Part shown: one piece after another, positions 25,761 through 35,272 of the stretch
How positions within the stretch are numbered: position 1 is the first letter of the stretch
How the letters are laid out: every line of letters begins with the position of its first letter
Assembly: GCF_030440555.1 (NCBI RefSeq)
Contig: NZ_CP047118.1
Coordinates: 1,364,001 to 1,428,000, forward strand
Length of the DNA stretch: 64,000 nt
Reading direction: 5' to 3'
Source of the DNA: Corynebacterium caspium DSM 44850
GTDB taxonomy: Bacteria > Actinomycetota > Actinomycetes > Mycobacteriales > Mycobacteriaceae
Program-made: the position numbers and the translations under genes
The notes under the pieces: generated by a model
What the model was told of the DNA's origin: nothing
The model's input: the letters and a program-made list of their open reading frames with translations, nothing else
Database searches by the model: none

Positions 25761-26894
25761 TTACTGCACATGACTGGAAATGGTCCAAGGATCTGTGCGC
25801 AGCGAAATAATAGTAGTCTCCACTGGCGCCTTTGCGGCCACAATTTCCGCAGCTTGACTAGTCCACGGAAATTCACTGGCCCAGTGCGCGGTATCAATTA
25901 CAGCGCATCCACCTGCTCTTAAATGCTCATCTACGGGGTGATGTCGCAAATCACTACTTATATATACATCTGCACCTAATGCGGTGGCATCGCTTAGAAA
26001 ACCATCTCCTGATCCAGAGCTTACTGCTACTTTATGCACTATTTTTTCTGGATCCCCGGCTGCGCGTACTCCCCACACAGTTTCTGGCAAAGCATTGGCT
26101 ACTTGTTGAGTAAAAGCTGCCAAGGTCATAGGTTCTGGTAAATATCCGATGCGACCCAGCCCAGTAGCAGTTTCTAAGTCAATATCATTTACTAATTCCA
26201 AAATATCAAAGGCGGGTTCTTCATAAGGGTGAGCCTGGCGCAGAGCTGCCAATATATTGCTGCGATGCTGGCGTTGAGCAATAAATTCCACTCTTAATTC
26301 TGCTATTTGGGATAATTCCCCACTGGTTCCAATATGCGGATTAGCCCCAGCTTTAGGGCGGAATTGGCCGCGCCCAGAAATAGTAAAAGCACATTCTTGG
26401 TAATCGCCGATCTCACCGGCACCGGCATTAAAAAGTGCAGTTTTTAAAGCTTCTACATGGGATTCTGGAACTTGCACTCCCCACTTATCGCGAGCTGCTA
26501 GTATTCGCGGAGCAATCGGGCGCCCTGGTTTAATGCCTACTAATTCAGCAAGTTTGTCATTAACTCCCGGCCGCGCTGAATCAGCGTTGGTATGAGCACT
26601 AAAAAGCGCAATATCGTTTTTAATCAGGCTATGGATGGTCTTTCCTTTGGCAGAATCTGTCGCCACAGTGGAGGTTCCGCGTAAAAATAGCGGATGATGC
26701 ACCACTAACATATCTAGTTCTAATTCCACTGCCCGCGCCGCCACTTCCGGAGTAGCTTCCAAAGCAAAACCTACCCGCTGCACTAAAGCTTGGGGATCCC
26801 CACAAATTAGGCCGACCTTATCCCAACTTTCTGCCAAAGCTGGCGGGTATGCGGTATCGAGGATTTTTTGGATATCAGCCACAGTAATTTTCAT
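25761..26894 (-). CDS. NIF3-like dinuclear metal-centre protein
   Basis: 377 residues of the NIF3/YbgI family, which forms hexameric toroids with a two-metal site. Metal ligands are visible in VVHHPLF and SAHTNAD in the N-terminal half and in HWASEFPW near the C-terminus. A central insert (about 150-270) with RGQFRPKAGANPHIG is the PII/CutA-like domain of the long bacterial form. ATG 26894 (MKITVADIQ) is chosen because family members begin there; the frame continues 15 codons upstream with unlikely residues. The family has been linked to GTP cyclohydrolase-type or hydrolase activity but has no settled role. It is in the same run as the zinc-ribbon and RNase H genes. Confidence 0.9.
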   Translation of the reverse strand: MKITVADIQKILDTAYPPALAESWDKVGLICGDPQALVQRVGFALEATPEVAARAVELELDMLVVHHPLFLRGTSTVATDSAKGKTIHSLIKNDIALFSAHTNADSARPGVNDKLAELVGIKPGRPIAPRILAARDKWGVQVPESHVEALKTALFNAGAGEIGDYQECAFTISGRGQFRPKAGANPHIGTSGELSQIAELRVEFIAQRQHRSNILAALRQAHPYEEPAFDILELVNDIDLETATGLGRIGYLPEPMTLAAFTQQVANALPETVWGVRAAGDPEKIVHKVAVSSGSGDGFLSDATALGADVYISSDLRHHPVDEHLRAGGCAVIDTAHWASEFPWTSQAAEIVAAKAPVETTIISLRTDPWTISSHVQ

Positions 26895-27000
26895 AATTAG
26901 CAGCTTAGCTGGTGGGTCAGACAACGTCACTACCAGCAATTATCTACAAATAAGGAACGCATTTCTCACTTGATTTAAATTTTCTGGCACGGTGGTAGCC

Positions 27001-27702
27001 ATGACTAAATACCCACTGGGATCTGGCTTAGCCGATATTGCGCCCACAATTTTATTGGATATTGACGGAACTCTTATTGATTCCTATGCCAGTATTAGCA
27101 CTGGTTTCCTAAATGCTCTTGCCAGCGTCGGGGCACCTCATCCAGGGGCTGATTTTATGACTCGCCTAGCAGGGCCACCTATTGAAGAATCTTTCCAAAA
27201 GGCCGGTCTAGCAGGTGCTCAGCTAGAATTAGCGATGACTAATTATTATGAATTTCAACAGCAAGGCGGCTATCTGGAAGTCCGAGCCTTTGCTGGAATG
27301 CTGGACTTATTAAAGCTTTGGAAACAGCGCGGGTGGCGTTTGGCCACAGCTTCTTCGAAAAGCATTTCCGGGGCAAAATTGAGTCTGGAATATTTAGGAA
27401 TGCTGGAGTATATAGACTTCCTCGGGGCAGCCTCAGATGCGCCAGATTATTCCCGACGCGGCAAGATTTCAGTGCTTGATTATGTCTTCCAAAAGCTAGC
27501 TCTAGATCCAACTCAACAAAGAATTGTGCTGGTAGGAGATAGAATTCATGATATTGACGGAGCTAAGCATTTTGGAATTCCAGCAATCGGGGTGAATTGG
27601 GGTTATGGCAGTGTCGCAGAATTTAGCCAAGCCGCAGCCGTAGTTGATACCCCAGCTGAATTAGATATCGCACTTAGCAAATTAGTATCAACACAGCTAT
27701 AG
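27001..27702 (+). CDS. HAD hydrolase, phosphoglycolate-phosphatase-like
   Basis: 233 residues from ATG 27001; a GTG 9 bp earlier is also possible. HAD motif I is LLDIDGTLIDS with the nucleophilic Asp, motif II is the Ser in ATASSKS, motif III is the Lys in RRGKISVL, and motif IV is LVGDRIHDIDGA. It has the alpha-helical cap of the Gph/YjjG class. It probably dephosphorylates a small phosphorylated metabolite; the substrate is not predictable. It diverges from the NIF3 gene across about 100 bp and is followed by the tyrosine-phosphatase gene. Confidence 0.85.
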   Translation: MTKYPLGSGLADIAPTILLDIDGTLIDSYASISTGFLNALASVGAPHPGADFMTRLAGPPIEESFQKAGLAGAQLELAMTNYYEFQQQGGYLEVRAFAGMLDLLKLWKQRGWRLATASSKSISGAKLSLEYLGMLEYIDFLGAASDAPDYSRRGKISVLDYVFQKLALDPTQQRIVLVGDRIHDIDGAKHFGIPAIGVNWGYGSVAEFSQAAAVVDTPAELDIALSKLVSTQL

Positions 27703-27766
27703 GATGGCGCATAAATAACATAATTTTCCGCAGATTTCCGCAAATATTTTAGGGGTTTGAGTTTTA

Positions 27767-28255
27767 ATGTTTATCCATATTGATTTTATGTGTTTAGGCA
27801 ATATTTGCCGCTCTCCGATGGCCGAATTAATTTTTCGCACCGCCGTAGAAAATAGTGAATTGCGCGAGGTAGTAATGGTTACTTCTTGTGGCATTGGGGA
27901 TTGGCATACGGGTAATCCCCCAGATAAACGCGCTCTAGCAGAGCTTGAAGCCCACGGATATAAAGGGGGCAAAAATTTGCGAGCCAGCCAATTCTCGCCT
28001 TTCGACGCCGCAGCAGATCTTTTAGTAGCCCTAGATACTAGCCACCGCAAATATCTTTTAGAGCAAGGAATTCCGGCAGAGAAAGTCAAACTTTTGCGCG
28101 ATTTCGATCCCCAATCCCCACCTAATTCCAGCGTGGAAGACCCATATTACGGAGGCCCAGAAGGCTTTAGCGATACCCGTTCCCAGATAGAAGCTGCTGT
28201 TCCTGGGCTTTTAGCCTGGGCACGCAGCCAACATGAAGCTAATTCAAAGCACTAA
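27767..28255 (+). CDS. Low-molecular-weight protein tyrosine phosphatase
   Basis: 162 residues. The active-site P-loop CLGNICRS (9-16) has Cys9 and Arg15, the CX5R(S) signature, and the general-acid loop is DPYYGG near 123-128. It is slightly unusual in having CLGN where CxGN usually has a small or polar residue, and FM before the Cys. Homologues such as mycobacterial PtpA dephosphorylate tyrosines in regulators or host proteins. It is followed 11 bp later by the SURF1-like gene. Confidence 0.92.
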   Translation: MFIHIDFMCLGNICRSPMAELIFRTAVENSELREVVMVTSCGIGDWHTGNPPDKRALAELEAHGYKGGKNLRASQFSPFDAAADLLVALDTSHRKYLLEQGIPAEKVKLLRDFDPQSPPNSSVEDPYYGGPEGFSDTRSQIEAAVPGLLAWARSQHEANSKH

Positions 28256-28266
28256 GATGTGCAGAT

Positions 28267-29367
28267 GTGAGTGATGCAGACCAAAACCCCGGTTCGAGCA
28301 CCGTAAGTAGCCTGGCGGGCCGCTACGGTGCGGCACGTGGACAAAATGCTAAATTCCGGTGGCGCACCTTCATAACCCCAGGTTGGGCGCTTTCGGTAAT
28401 TGGAATCATCGCTTTTTCATATTTAGCATTCTCAATTTTAGCGCCCTGGCAGCTTAATAAAGACCACCGCATCAAAGAGCGCAATGAACAAATTCTAACG
28501 GCTTTTTCAGTAGATCCAGGAGATTTTTCTACCGCCTTTGCCCCCGATGGCACCCTTAATCCAAATAAAGAGTGGTACCGGGTAGAAGTGCGGGGAGAAT
28601 TCATTGGCCCGGATGTCCTTTTGCGGTTGCGCCCAACCGATGGCGGCCCTGCCGTGCAAGCCTTACATGCCTTTGCCATAGAAAATGGGCCAGTGCTGCT
28701 AATAAACCGTGGCTATATTTCTACTCAAGGCAATATCATCCCCGAGGTTCCTCCTGCGCCTGCCGGGCTAAAAAATATCACGATAGTAGCCCGTGCTAAT
28801 GAGCCACTTCCGGCACGCGAACCGCTTTTCGATGATAATTTCTGGCAGGTTTATGGCATCAACACCACCCAAGTAGGCAAAGTTGTAGGAACTTCTCTGG
28901 GTGCCGATTATGGACAGCTCACTGCGGAATCACCAGGAGTTTTAAGCCCGATTCCGCTGCCTAAATTAGATCGTGGTTCCCATCTTTCTTATGGGATGCA
29001 GTGGATAGCCTTTGGAATCATGGCTCCCCTAGGATTGGCCTATTTTATTCGCGCAGAGTTAAAAGAGCGCCGCCAAGCCCGCAAAGAACTAGCAGGCCAG
29101 GGCGCAATCCCGCCTAAAACCAGTGCAGTTACAGTAAGTACCCCCGAGCTCGCCGAAACTGGCGACCCAGCCACGGATCTATCCACGCCGCCGCCACCAG
29201 GGCTATTTTCGCGCTTATTCAAAGCAGATGAAGACGCGGCATCGGCAAGCACCGCTGATTTAGAGACCTTAGATTTAAATGCGGCTCGCGATATCCGACT
29301 GCGTTATGGTCGGGCTAAACGCAATGATTATGAGCGTTTTGTGCGCCGGGATGAGGATCGTTTTTAG
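28267..29367 (+). CDS. SURF1-family cytochrome oxidase assembly protein
   Basis: 366 residues with two membrane segments, about 39-62 (TPGWALSVIGIIAFSYL) and 243-262 (SYGMQWIAFGIMAPLGL), flanking a periplasmic-side domain. Diagnostic motifs are WQL near the first segment, VLLINRGYIS in the middle and HLSYGMQWIAF before the second. SURF1 proteins help insert haem a into aa3-type cytochrome c oxidase. The C-terminal 100 residues are a Pro/Ala-rich cytosolic tail typical of corynebacteria. GTG start 11 bp after the phosphatase gene. Confidence 0.88.
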   Translation: MSDADQNPGSSTVSSLAGRYGAARGQNAKFRWRTFITPGWALSVIGIIAFSYLAFSILAPWQLNKDHRIKERNEQILTAFSVDPGDFSTAFAPDGTLNPNKEWYRVEVRGEFIGPDVLLRLRPTDGGPAVQALHAFAIENGPVLLINRGYISTQGNIIPEVPPAPAGLKNITIVARANEPLPAREPLFDDNFWQVYGINTTQVGKVVGTSLGADYGQLTAESPGVLSPIPLPKLDRGSHLSYGMQWIAFGIMAPLGLAYFIRAELKERRQARKELAGQGAIPPKTSAVTVSTPELAETGDPATDLSTPPPPGLFSRLFKADEDAASASTADLETLDLNAARDIRLRYGRAKRNDYERFVRRDEDRF

Positions 29368-29473
29368 TTTTTGAAAAGTGCCAGCGCCTCCACACTCCCA
29401 GAAAGTTAATGCCCATTAAGTGTATTCTGGGGCGGTATACCCGTTATTTATTGTCTCTGGAGGCACAAGATTA

Positions 29474-30034
29474 ATGTCTAAAAAAGTATCCATCCTGGTA
29501 GGCAGCCTGCGTCGCGGATCCTATGCCGCCAAAATCGCCCGCAATACCATCTCCATGTTCCCCGCAGATTGGGATGTACAGATCGTAGAAATCCGCGACC
29601 TGCCGCTCTATGACTTCGACTACGATGACCCCGAAATCACCGATAAGCCCACCCCGGCGGCTTATACCGAATTCCGCGAGACCATCAAGGACTCCGACGC
29701 TATCTTATTTATTACCCCCGAAAATAACCGCACCATCCCGGCTTGTTTAAAAAATGCGGTAGACATCGGATCCAAGCCTAATGCGGACGTAGCTTGGAAA
29801 AATAAGCACTTTGGCATTATCAGCCACTCCGTTGGTCGCATGGGTGGCTATAGCTCCCAGAAGAATCTGCGCTTAGCCCTGTCCTATTTCGACATGGTCT
29901 CACCTGGACAGCCCGAAATCTTCTTAGGACAATCTCCCTCGCTTCTCGACGAAGCCGGCAAATTCAATAATGAAAAGACTGAGAATTTCGTGCAAGACTA
30001 TATCAACCGTCTAGTAGCTCTAGTAACGGCTTAA
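29474..30034 (+). CDS. NADPH-dependent FMN reductase / quinone reductase family
   Basis: 186 residues from ATG 29474 (MSKKVSILVGSLRRGSYAAK), with GGAGG 10 nt upstream. Flavodoxin-like fold: the FMN phosphate loop is GSLRRGSYAAKIA near the N-terminus, then PLYDFDYD and the isoalloxazine-binding TPENNRTIPACLKNAVD. These enzymes reduce FMN, quinones or azo compounds using NADPH. The upstream extension to 29420 lacks a ribosome-binding site. Codon use is strongly biased (C-ending), suggesting high expression. A strong terminator follows at 30209. Confidence 0.88.
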   Translation: MSKKVSILVGSLRRGSYAAKIARNTISMFPADWDVQIVEIRDLPLYDFDYDDPEITDKPTPAAYTEFRETIKDSDAILFITPENNRTIPACLKNAVDIGSKPNADVAWKNKHFGIISHSVGRMGGYSSQKNLRLALSYFDMVSPGQPEIFLGQSPSLLDEAGKFNNEKTENFVQDYINRLVALVTA

Positions 30035-30117
30035 CTCCCTGCTGACACCCCAATAAGCAAATAATTTTGCGCCCCGGAAGTGGCTAAATAGACCTTGTGT
30101 TAGGTCTTGCGCTTTCG

Positions 30118-30186
30118 GGGTTCTTGCTGGGTTCTTGCTGGGTTCTTGCTGGATGCTTTTGGCATCGCTAGCTGGCATCGCTAGCT
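30118..30186. repeat. Two clusters of short tandem repeats downstream of the reductase gene
   Basis: GGGTTCTTGCT is repeated three times at 30118-30150, and GGCATCGCTAGCT twice at 30161-30186, in the intergenic region before the tRNA-Val terminator. The lengths (11 and 13 bp) are not multiples of three, consistent with non-coding DNA. No gene seen here. Confidence 0.8.
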
Positions 30187-30208
30187 GGCAACACAATCTG
30201 GGCAATAA

Positions 30209-30238
30209 AAAATCCCCGGTACTTAAACCGGGGATTTT
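30209..30238. terminator. Bidirectional intrinsic terminator
   Basis: A 12-bp perfect stem, AAAATCCCCGGT (30209-30220) with its complement at 30227-30238 and a 6-nt loop. A-rich sequence on the left and T residues on the right serve both the reductase transcript (plus) and tRNA-Val (minus). Confidence 0.8.
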
Positions 30239-30246
30239 GCTATTTG

Positions 30247-30319
30247 TGCGCCCTGACGGGATCGAACCGCCGACCTATTGGGTGTAAACCAATTGCTCTT
30301 CCAGCTGAGCTAAAGGCGC
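30247..30319 (-). tRNA. tRNA-Val (anticodon TAC)
   Basis: The acceptor stem GCGCCTT pairs with AGGGCGC (one G-T pair). The D-arm is GCTCAGCTGGAAGAGC. The anticodon stem ATTGG/CCAAT encloses TTTACAC, giving anticodon TAC. The T-arm has GGTTCGATCCC and the discriminator is A. CCA is not encoded. Confidence 0.95.
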
Positions 30320-30408
30320 TTAACCGATGCGCTCTGTGCGAGGCAACGGATGAAATAGTAACACGGTCCGTGAACTTGCACAAAACTCAAGCTCACAGCG
30401 TATTTTAA

Positions 30409-30837
30409 TTAGCCTCTAGTGATTCCACTCTGCACTAGGCAGGCAGCCTGCCAGTCGCCTAAGCGTTCAGATTTGGTTTGTACCAAGCCTGCAAGTTGTG
30501 CAGATTCTGGGACAACACCTACGCCTAGAGCGCCGGGTTTTCCAATTGCTGGGCTAAGAAGCCAAATCTTGCCAGCTTCTGCCAAGGGACGAATAGCGTC
30601 AACTAGGCCATCTACAAGATCGCCGTCGTCATCGCGCCACCACATGAGCACAACATCACAAAGCTCATCGGTGTCTTCTTCTAATAAGGATTCCCCGATA
30701 TGAGATTCGATAGCTTCTGAGATTGAAGAATCAGCATCTTCATCCCAGCCTATCTCCAGGACGACCGCATTTGCGTCGATCTCCAAGAGTGCTACGAGGT
30801 CCTGGACGTTATCTACAACGTCCGGAGCGCCTGCCAC
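30409..30837 (-). CDS. DUF3052 family protein
   Basis: 142-residue acidic protein from a GTG start. It contains DLVALLEIDANAVVLEIGWDEDAD, the central LCDVVLMWWRDDDGDL and the C-terminal KIWLLSPAIGKPGALG. The family is restricted to actinobacteria, and in Mycobacterium it also diverges from aceE, as here. The fold resembles a methyltransferase-like Rossmann core lacking obvious catalytic residues. Function unknown. It shares a 243-bp regulatory region with aceE. Confidence 0.88.
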   Translation of the reverse strand: MAGAPDVVDNVQDLVALLEIDANAVVLEIGWDEDADSSISEAIESHIGESLLEEDTDELCDVVLMWWRDDDGDLVDGLVDAIRPLAEAGKIWLLSPAIGKPGALGVGVVPESAQLAGLVQTKSERLGDWQAACLVQSGITRG

Positions 30838-31080
30838 CGTTATTGTCCTCTCTGTTGCTGCGTATTAGCAGTAGTACCTATTGAACTACTGACTAGAGCG
30901 TAAATGGGCATTATCTCTAGCAGAATACACGGGAGGTCATGGCCTCCGGTTAGATACGTATTTCCTTCACCCCCGACACCTCGACCAGCCGTACTGGTAG
31001 AATTTTCTAGAAGGCGCTCTAGCGCAGATATATTTCCCGGCTTAATAGCCAATTTACCGGATCCACCAGGAGGTTTACTG
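30838..31080. promoter_or_regulatory. Divergent regulatory region between DUF3052 gene and aceE
   Basis: 243 bp. A candidate aceE -10 is TAGAAT at 30998-31003 (matches TANANT). Just after it is TTTTCTAGAAGGCGCTCTAG, which contains TTCTAGAA and CTAG repeats that could be an operator. AGGAGG at 31070-31075 serves the aceE ATG. The resulting leader would be about 70 nt. Confidence 0.4.
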
Positions 31081-33819
31081 ATGTCTGAAGAGAAGCTGGG
31101 CGGCAGCCCGCAAGATGACAGCAACTTCGCGATTATTCGTGACGGCGTGAAGTCATATCTCAATGACTCTGACCCAGAAGAAACCAGCGAATGGATGGAG
31201 TCTCTTGACGGAATGCTAGCGGAAGCTAGCCCGGCACGTGCTCGTTATCTAATGCTTCGACTCCTGGAGCGCGCCACTGCAAAGCGTGTTCCAATGCCCC
31301 CGCTGATCACCTCAGACTTGGTCAACACTATCCCCACTAGTTCAGAACCAGATTTCCCCGGTGACGAGGAAATCGAAAAACGGTATCGCCGGTGGATGCG
31401 CTGGAATGCGGCAGTCATGGTGCACCGCGCTCAGCGTCCCGAAATTGGGGTCGGTGGACACATTTCCACCTATGCCAGTGCGGCAGCACTTTATGAAGTA
31501 GGCTTCAACCACTTCTGGCGCGGTCGCAATCACCCCGGCGGTGGCGACCAAATTTTCTTCCAGGGCCACGCCTCCCCCGGTATTTATGCGCGTGCCTTCA
31601 TGGAAGGTCGCCTCTCTGAAGATGATCTAGACGGCTTCCGTCAGGAAGTTTCCCGCCCTCAAGGTGGTCTTCCTTCCTATCCGCACCCACAGGGAATGCC
31701 AAATTTCTGGGAATTCCCCACCGTCTCCATGGGCTTAGGCCCAATGGATGCCATCAAGCAAGCGCGTTTCAACCGCTACCTGCATAATCGTGGCATCAAA
31801 GACACCTCCCAACAGCATGTTTGGGCTTTCTTGGGCGATGGCGAAATGGATGAGCCAGAATCTCGCGGCGTCCTCCAGCAAGCAGCCGTAGATAATCTAG
31901 ATAACCTAACCTTCGTGGTGAACTGTAACCTCCAGCGCCTAGATGGTCCGGTACGTGGTAACACCCAGATTATTCAGGAACTTGAAGCCTTCTTCCGTGG
32001 CGCCGGCTGGTCTGTAATCAAGGTTGTTTGGGGTCGCGAGTGGGACCGTCTCTTCGAAAAAGATAAAGACGGCGCCCTGGTTAACCTTATGAATAACACC
32101 GCTGACGGTGACTATCAGACCTTCAAGGCCAATGATGGCGCTTGGGTACGTGAACACTTCTTCGGACGCACTGAGTCCACCAAGAAATTGGTAGAAGATC
32201 TCACCGATGATGAGATCTGGGCACTGCGTCGCGGCGGCCATGATTACCGCAAGGTTTATGCTGCATATAAGCGTGCAATGTCTACCAAGGACCGTCCCAC
32301 CGTAATCTTGGCGCACACCATTAAGGGCTACGGTCTAGGCCATAACTTCGAAGGCCGCAACGCCACGCACCAGATGAAGAAGCTGGCTTTAGAAGATCTC
32401 AAGACCTTCCGCGATAAGCAATCCATTCCGATTTCCGATGAGGTTTTGGAAAAGGATCCATACAACCCGCCTTATTACCACCCTGGTAAAGATGCACCAG
32501 AAATCCAGTACTTGCTGGAACGACGCCGCGAACTTGGTGGCTTCCTGCCGGAACGACGCACCAACTACACCCCCCTACAGGTGCCCGGCCTAGATAAGCT
32601 GAAGTCCCAACGTAAGGGTTCGCCCAAGACCCCAATTGCCACCACTATGGCATTGGTACGTGTATTCAAGGACTTGATGCGCGATAAGGAACTTGGCAAG
32701 CGCATTGTTCCCATCATTCCCGATGAAGCCCGTACCTTCGGTATGGATTCCTGGTTCCACACCCTAAAGATCTACAACCCGCACGGCCAGAATTATGTGC
32801 CAGTTGACCATGACCTGATGCTCTCCTACCGGGAGGCAACCGACGGCCAGATCCTACACGAAGGCATTAACGAAGCCGGCTCTATGGCTAGCTTCATTGC
32901 CGCAGGTTCTTCCTACGCCACCCACGGTGAAGCAATGGTTCCGCTGTACATCTTCTACTCGATGTTCGGCTTCCAGCGCACCGGAGACTCCATCTGGGCA
33001 GCAGCTGACCAAATGGTGCGTGGTTTCCTAATCGGTGCTACCGCTGGTCGCACCACGCTAACTGGTGAAGGCCTCCAGCACATGGATGGCCACTCCCCAG
33101 TTTTGGCTTCCACCAACCCTGCAGTTGTTACCTATGACCCTGCTTTTGCCTATGAGGTTGCCCACCTGATCCGTGAAGGTATCGACCGCATGTATGGCGA
33201 AGGCCGTGGCGAAGATGTTATCTACTACCTAACCGTTTATAACGAGCCCACCTTGCAGCCAGCAGAACCTGAAAACCTCGATGTTAACGGTCTGCATAAG
33301 GGTATTTACCTTTATAACACTGCTGAAAAGGGCACCCATGAAGCCTCTATTTTGGCTTCCGGTATTGGCATGCAGGCAGCGTTGGCAGCCCAGCAAATTC
33401 TGGCCGATGAATACGATGTCAAGGCTTCTATATTCTCAGTAACTTCCTGGATTGAACTTGCCCGCGAAGGCGCTGCCAAGAATAAGAAAGCTATCCAGAA
33501 CCCCGTACTTGAGCCAGAGGAAGCCTTTGCTACCACCCAGCTTAAAAAAGCTGCCGGCCCATACGTAGCGGTATCTGACTTCACGACAGACCTCCAAGAA
33601 CAGATTCGCCCCTTCGTCCCAGGACAGTACCTAGTACTGGGTGCAGACGGCTTCGGTTTCTCTGATACTCGTCGTGCGGCTCGTCGCTTCTTCAATATTG
33701 ATGCTGAATCTGTAGTAGTAGCCACCCTTATGGGTCTGGCACGCGAAGGCAGCATTGATATCTCGGTAGCTCAAGAAGCAGCCAAGCGTTATAACCTTGA
33801 TGATCCCACCAAAGCCTAA
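31081..33819 (+). CDS. aceE: Pyruvate dehydrogenase E1 component, homodimeric type
   Basis: 912 residues. It decarboxylates pyruvate with thiamine diphosphate and passes the acetyl group to the lipoyl E2, within the corynebacterial PDH/ODH supercomplex. The ThDP/Mg motif is [12 protein letters not shown] (GDG at the start), with NNLQRLDG-like [10 protein letters not shown] 30 residues later. [12 protein letters not shown] and the second-domain segments [19 protein letters not shown] and [11 protein letters not shown] are present. The ATG at 31081 has a perfect AGGAGG 5-6 nt upstream; an open frame back to 30904 is ignored. Codon use is highly biased, as expected for an abundant enzyme. It is monocistronic, ending at a strong terminator. 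Confidence 0.97.
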   Translation: MSEEKLGGSPQDDSNFAIIRDGVKSYLNDSDPEETSEWMESLDGMLAEASPARARYLMLRLLERATAKRVPMPPLITSDLVNTIPTSSEPDFPGDEEIEKRYRRWMRWNAAVMVHRAQRPEIGVGGHISTYASAAALYEVGFNHFWRGRNHPGGGDQIFFQGHASPGIYARAFMEGRLSEDDLDGFRQEVSRPQGGLPSYPHPQGMPNFWEFPTVSMGLGPMDAIKQARFNRYLHNRGIKDTSQQHVWAFLGDGEMDEPESRGVLQQAAVDNLDNLTFVVNCNLQRLDGPVRGNTQIIQELEAFFRGAGWSVIKVVWGREWDRLFEKDKDGALVNLMNNTADGDYQTFKANDGAWVREHFFGRTESTKKLVEDLTDDEIWALRRGGHDYRKVYAAYKRAMSTKDRPTVILAHTIKGYGLGHNFEGRNATHQMKKLALEDLKTFRDKQSIPISDEVLEKDPYNPPYYHPGKDAPEIQYLLERRRELGGFLPERRTNYTPLQVPGLDKLKSQRKGSPKTPIATTMALVRVFKDLMRDKELGKRIVPIIPDEARTFGMDSWFHTLKIYNPHGQNYVPVDHDLMLSYREATDGQILHEGINEAGSMASFIAAGSSYATHGEAMVPLYIFYSMFGFQRTGDSIWAAADQMVRGFLIGATAGRTTLTGEGLQHMDGHSPVLASTNPAVVTYDPAFAYEVAHLIREGIDRMYGEGRGEDVIYYLTVYNEPTLQPAEPENLDVNGLHKGIYLYNTAEKGTHEASILASGIGMQAALAAQQILADEYDVKASIFSVTSWIELAREGAAKNKKAIQNPVLEPEEAFATTQLKKAAGPYVAVSDFTTDLQEQIRPFVPGQYLVLGADGFGFSDTRRAARRFFNIDAESVVVATLMGLAREGSIDISVAQEAAKRYNLDDPTKA

Positions 33820-33896
33820 AACTGGTGATCAAGGACCTAAGCTGGTCAAACTGCCAAAAGCCTAGGGATTAGACTCCAGGCAGTTTTGACCAAAAT

Positions 33897-33936
33897 ATAG
33901 CGGGAGCACAGTAACCCTGTGCTCCCGCTATGCTTT
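33897..33936 (+). terminator. Strong intrinsic terminator after aceE
   Basis: A 15-bp perfect stem, ATAGCGGGAGCACAG (33897-33911) and its complement (33917-33931), with a 5-nt loop, followed by GCTTTT. It stands directly before the ACP-like gene, whose ATG begins 11 nt beyond the stem. Confidence 0.8.
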
Positions 33937-33942
33937 TAACTT

Positions 33943-34380
33943 ATGAGCGACCTTGCAGCCCAACTAGCAGCCAAATTCCATTCCTCAATGCCTTTACAGG
34001 CCACAGCTAGCAATAACCCTGGGGTGGAAACAAAAAAGAGCCCGGATACTGCAAGCACAGCCCCTGCAGAAGCGGAAACGGCAGCGGTAGCAGCGGCAGA
34101 CAGAGGCCCGGATCCGCGCGCTGCAGCAGATCCTCTTCTCGCCGATTTTGCGGCCTTGGTAAGCAAGGTAACGGGCATAGATCGGGAAGAAATTACCCGC
34201 GAATCCAAGCTGCGCGAGCAAGCTATCACTTCGCTAAATCTGATAGAAATTCTAATTAGAACAGAACAAGAACTAGGCGTGCGTCTCGATGAGAACAAGA
34301 TTCTGGCGCTGACCACTGTTGATGAACTTTTAAGCTTTATCAAGGCCAAACGCACCTTCACTAATACTACTGATAAATAA
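33943..34380 (+). CDS. Acyl-carrier-protein-like protein with N-terminal extension
   Basis: 145 residues. The C-terminal 80 residues (65-145) form an ACP domain: DFAALVSKVTGIDREEITRESKLRE, then the prosthetic-group site TSLNLIEI with Ser97 (usual motif DSL, here TSL), then IRTEQELGVRLDENK. The N-terminal 60 residues are an Ala/Glu/Pro-rich, probably disordered extension. The protein would carry 4'-phosphopantetheine and serve fatty- or mycolic-acid synthesis; the partner is not visible. Mycobacteria also have acpM near aceE. There is no Shine-Dalgarno, and the ATG sits just after the aceE terminator hairpin. A later ATG at 33988 is possible. Confidence 0.75.
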   Translation: MSDLAAQLAAKFHSSMPLQATASNNPGVETKKSPDTASTAPAEAETAAVAAADRGPDPRAAADPLLADFAALVSKVTGIDREEITRESKLREQAITSLNLIEILIRTEQELGVRLDENKILALTTVDELLSFIKAKRTFTNTTDK

Positions 34381-34424
34381 GGGCGCAATAGAAGAAACTT
34401 GCGCTTAAGGGCACAATAGGAGCT

Positions 34425-35243
34425 ATGTATGCGCCTATTTCTTACCTAACTGACATGGATGGCGTTCTCATCAAAGAGGGCGAAATCATTCCCGGTGCCG
34501 ATGTTTTCTTAAAAACTCTGCAAGATAATAATGTCCCCTTCATGGTTCTAACCAATAATTCGATCCATACCCCGCGCGATCTTTCGGCTCGGCTAAAAGC
34601 TACTGGACTAGATGTTTCTGAAGAACATATCTGGACTTCTGCCACCGCCACAGCCAGTTTTTTGAAAGATCAAGCCGCCGGCGCTTCCGCCTATGTAGTT
34701 GGCGAATCCGGGCTCACCACCGGCATGCATGCAGCCGGTTTTATTTTGACCGACACCAAACCAGATTTCGTAGTTATGGGCGAGACCCGCACCTATTCTT
34801 TTGAAGCCATTACTAAAGCTATCAACCTAATTTTGGGTGGGGCGCGCTTTATCTGCACTAACCCCGATGTCACCGGACCGGCGCCACAAGGAGTACTTCC
34901 AGCAACAGGTTCCGTGGCTGCGCTAGTAACCGCAGCTACTGGGCAAGAACCATATTATGTGGGCAAACCAAACCCGGTAATGATGCGCTCTGCAATGAAT
35001 AAAATCAGCGCGCACTCAAAACGCACCGTGATGATCGGTGACCGCATGGATACCGATGTTAAAAGTGGGCTAGAAGCCGGTATGCGTACAGTCCTAGTGC
35101 GCTCTGGAATTTCTGATGATGCTGAAATAAACCGCTATCCTTTCCGCCCCACAGCAGTTATGAATTCCATTGCAGATCTTATTGAAAAATGGGATGACCC
35201 CTTTGGCGATGGCAGCTTTACCGCCCCGCCAGAAAAGGCCTAA
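34425..35243 (+). CDS. nagD: HAD-IIA family phosphatase (NagD-like)
   Basis: 272 residues. Motif I is LTDMDGVLIKEGEIIPGA with the nucleophilic Asp, motif II is VLTNNS, the C2 cap lies at about 75-175 with CTNPDVTGP, motif III is the Lys in YYVGKPNPVM, and motif IV is IGDRMDTDVKSG. NagD-type enzymes dephosphorylate nucleotides or sugar phosphates; the natural substrate here is unknown. It begins 44 bp after the ACP-like gene, so the two could be co-transcribed. Confidence 0.88.
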   Translation: MYAPISYLTDMDGVLIKEGEIIPGADVFLKTLQDNNVPFMVLTNNSIHTPRDLSARLKATGLDVSEEHIWTSATATASFLKDQAAGASAYVVGESGLTTGMHAAGFILTDTKPDFVVMGETRTYSFEAITKAINLILGGARFICTNPDVTGPAPQGVLPATGSVAALVTAATGQEPYYVGKPNPVMMRSAMNKISAHSKRTVMIGDRMDTDVKSGLEAGMRTVLVRSGISDDAEINRYPFRPTAVMNSIADLIEKWDDPFGDGSFTAPPEKA

Positions 35244-35272
35244 CTGCGCTGTTTTAACTGCGCTGTTTTAAC
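35243..35272. repeat. 14-bp tandem duplication across the stop codon of the 175-residue gene
   Basis: AACTGCGCTGTTTT occurs twice in direct succession between the convergent gene ends. It spans the terminal codons and stop of the minus-strand gene. The duplicated copy lies beyond the stop, so the protein is unchanged. Confidence 0.7.

Noticed and set aside
30118..30186. CRISPR-like array from short repeats after the reductase gene
   Set aside because: Units of 11 and 13 bp are directly adjacent with no spacers; they are simple tandem duplications.
31081..33819. Open frames antisense to aceE, including one of about 147 codons
   Set aside because: Explained by the strong codon bias of aceE; no motifs and no ribosome-binding sites.
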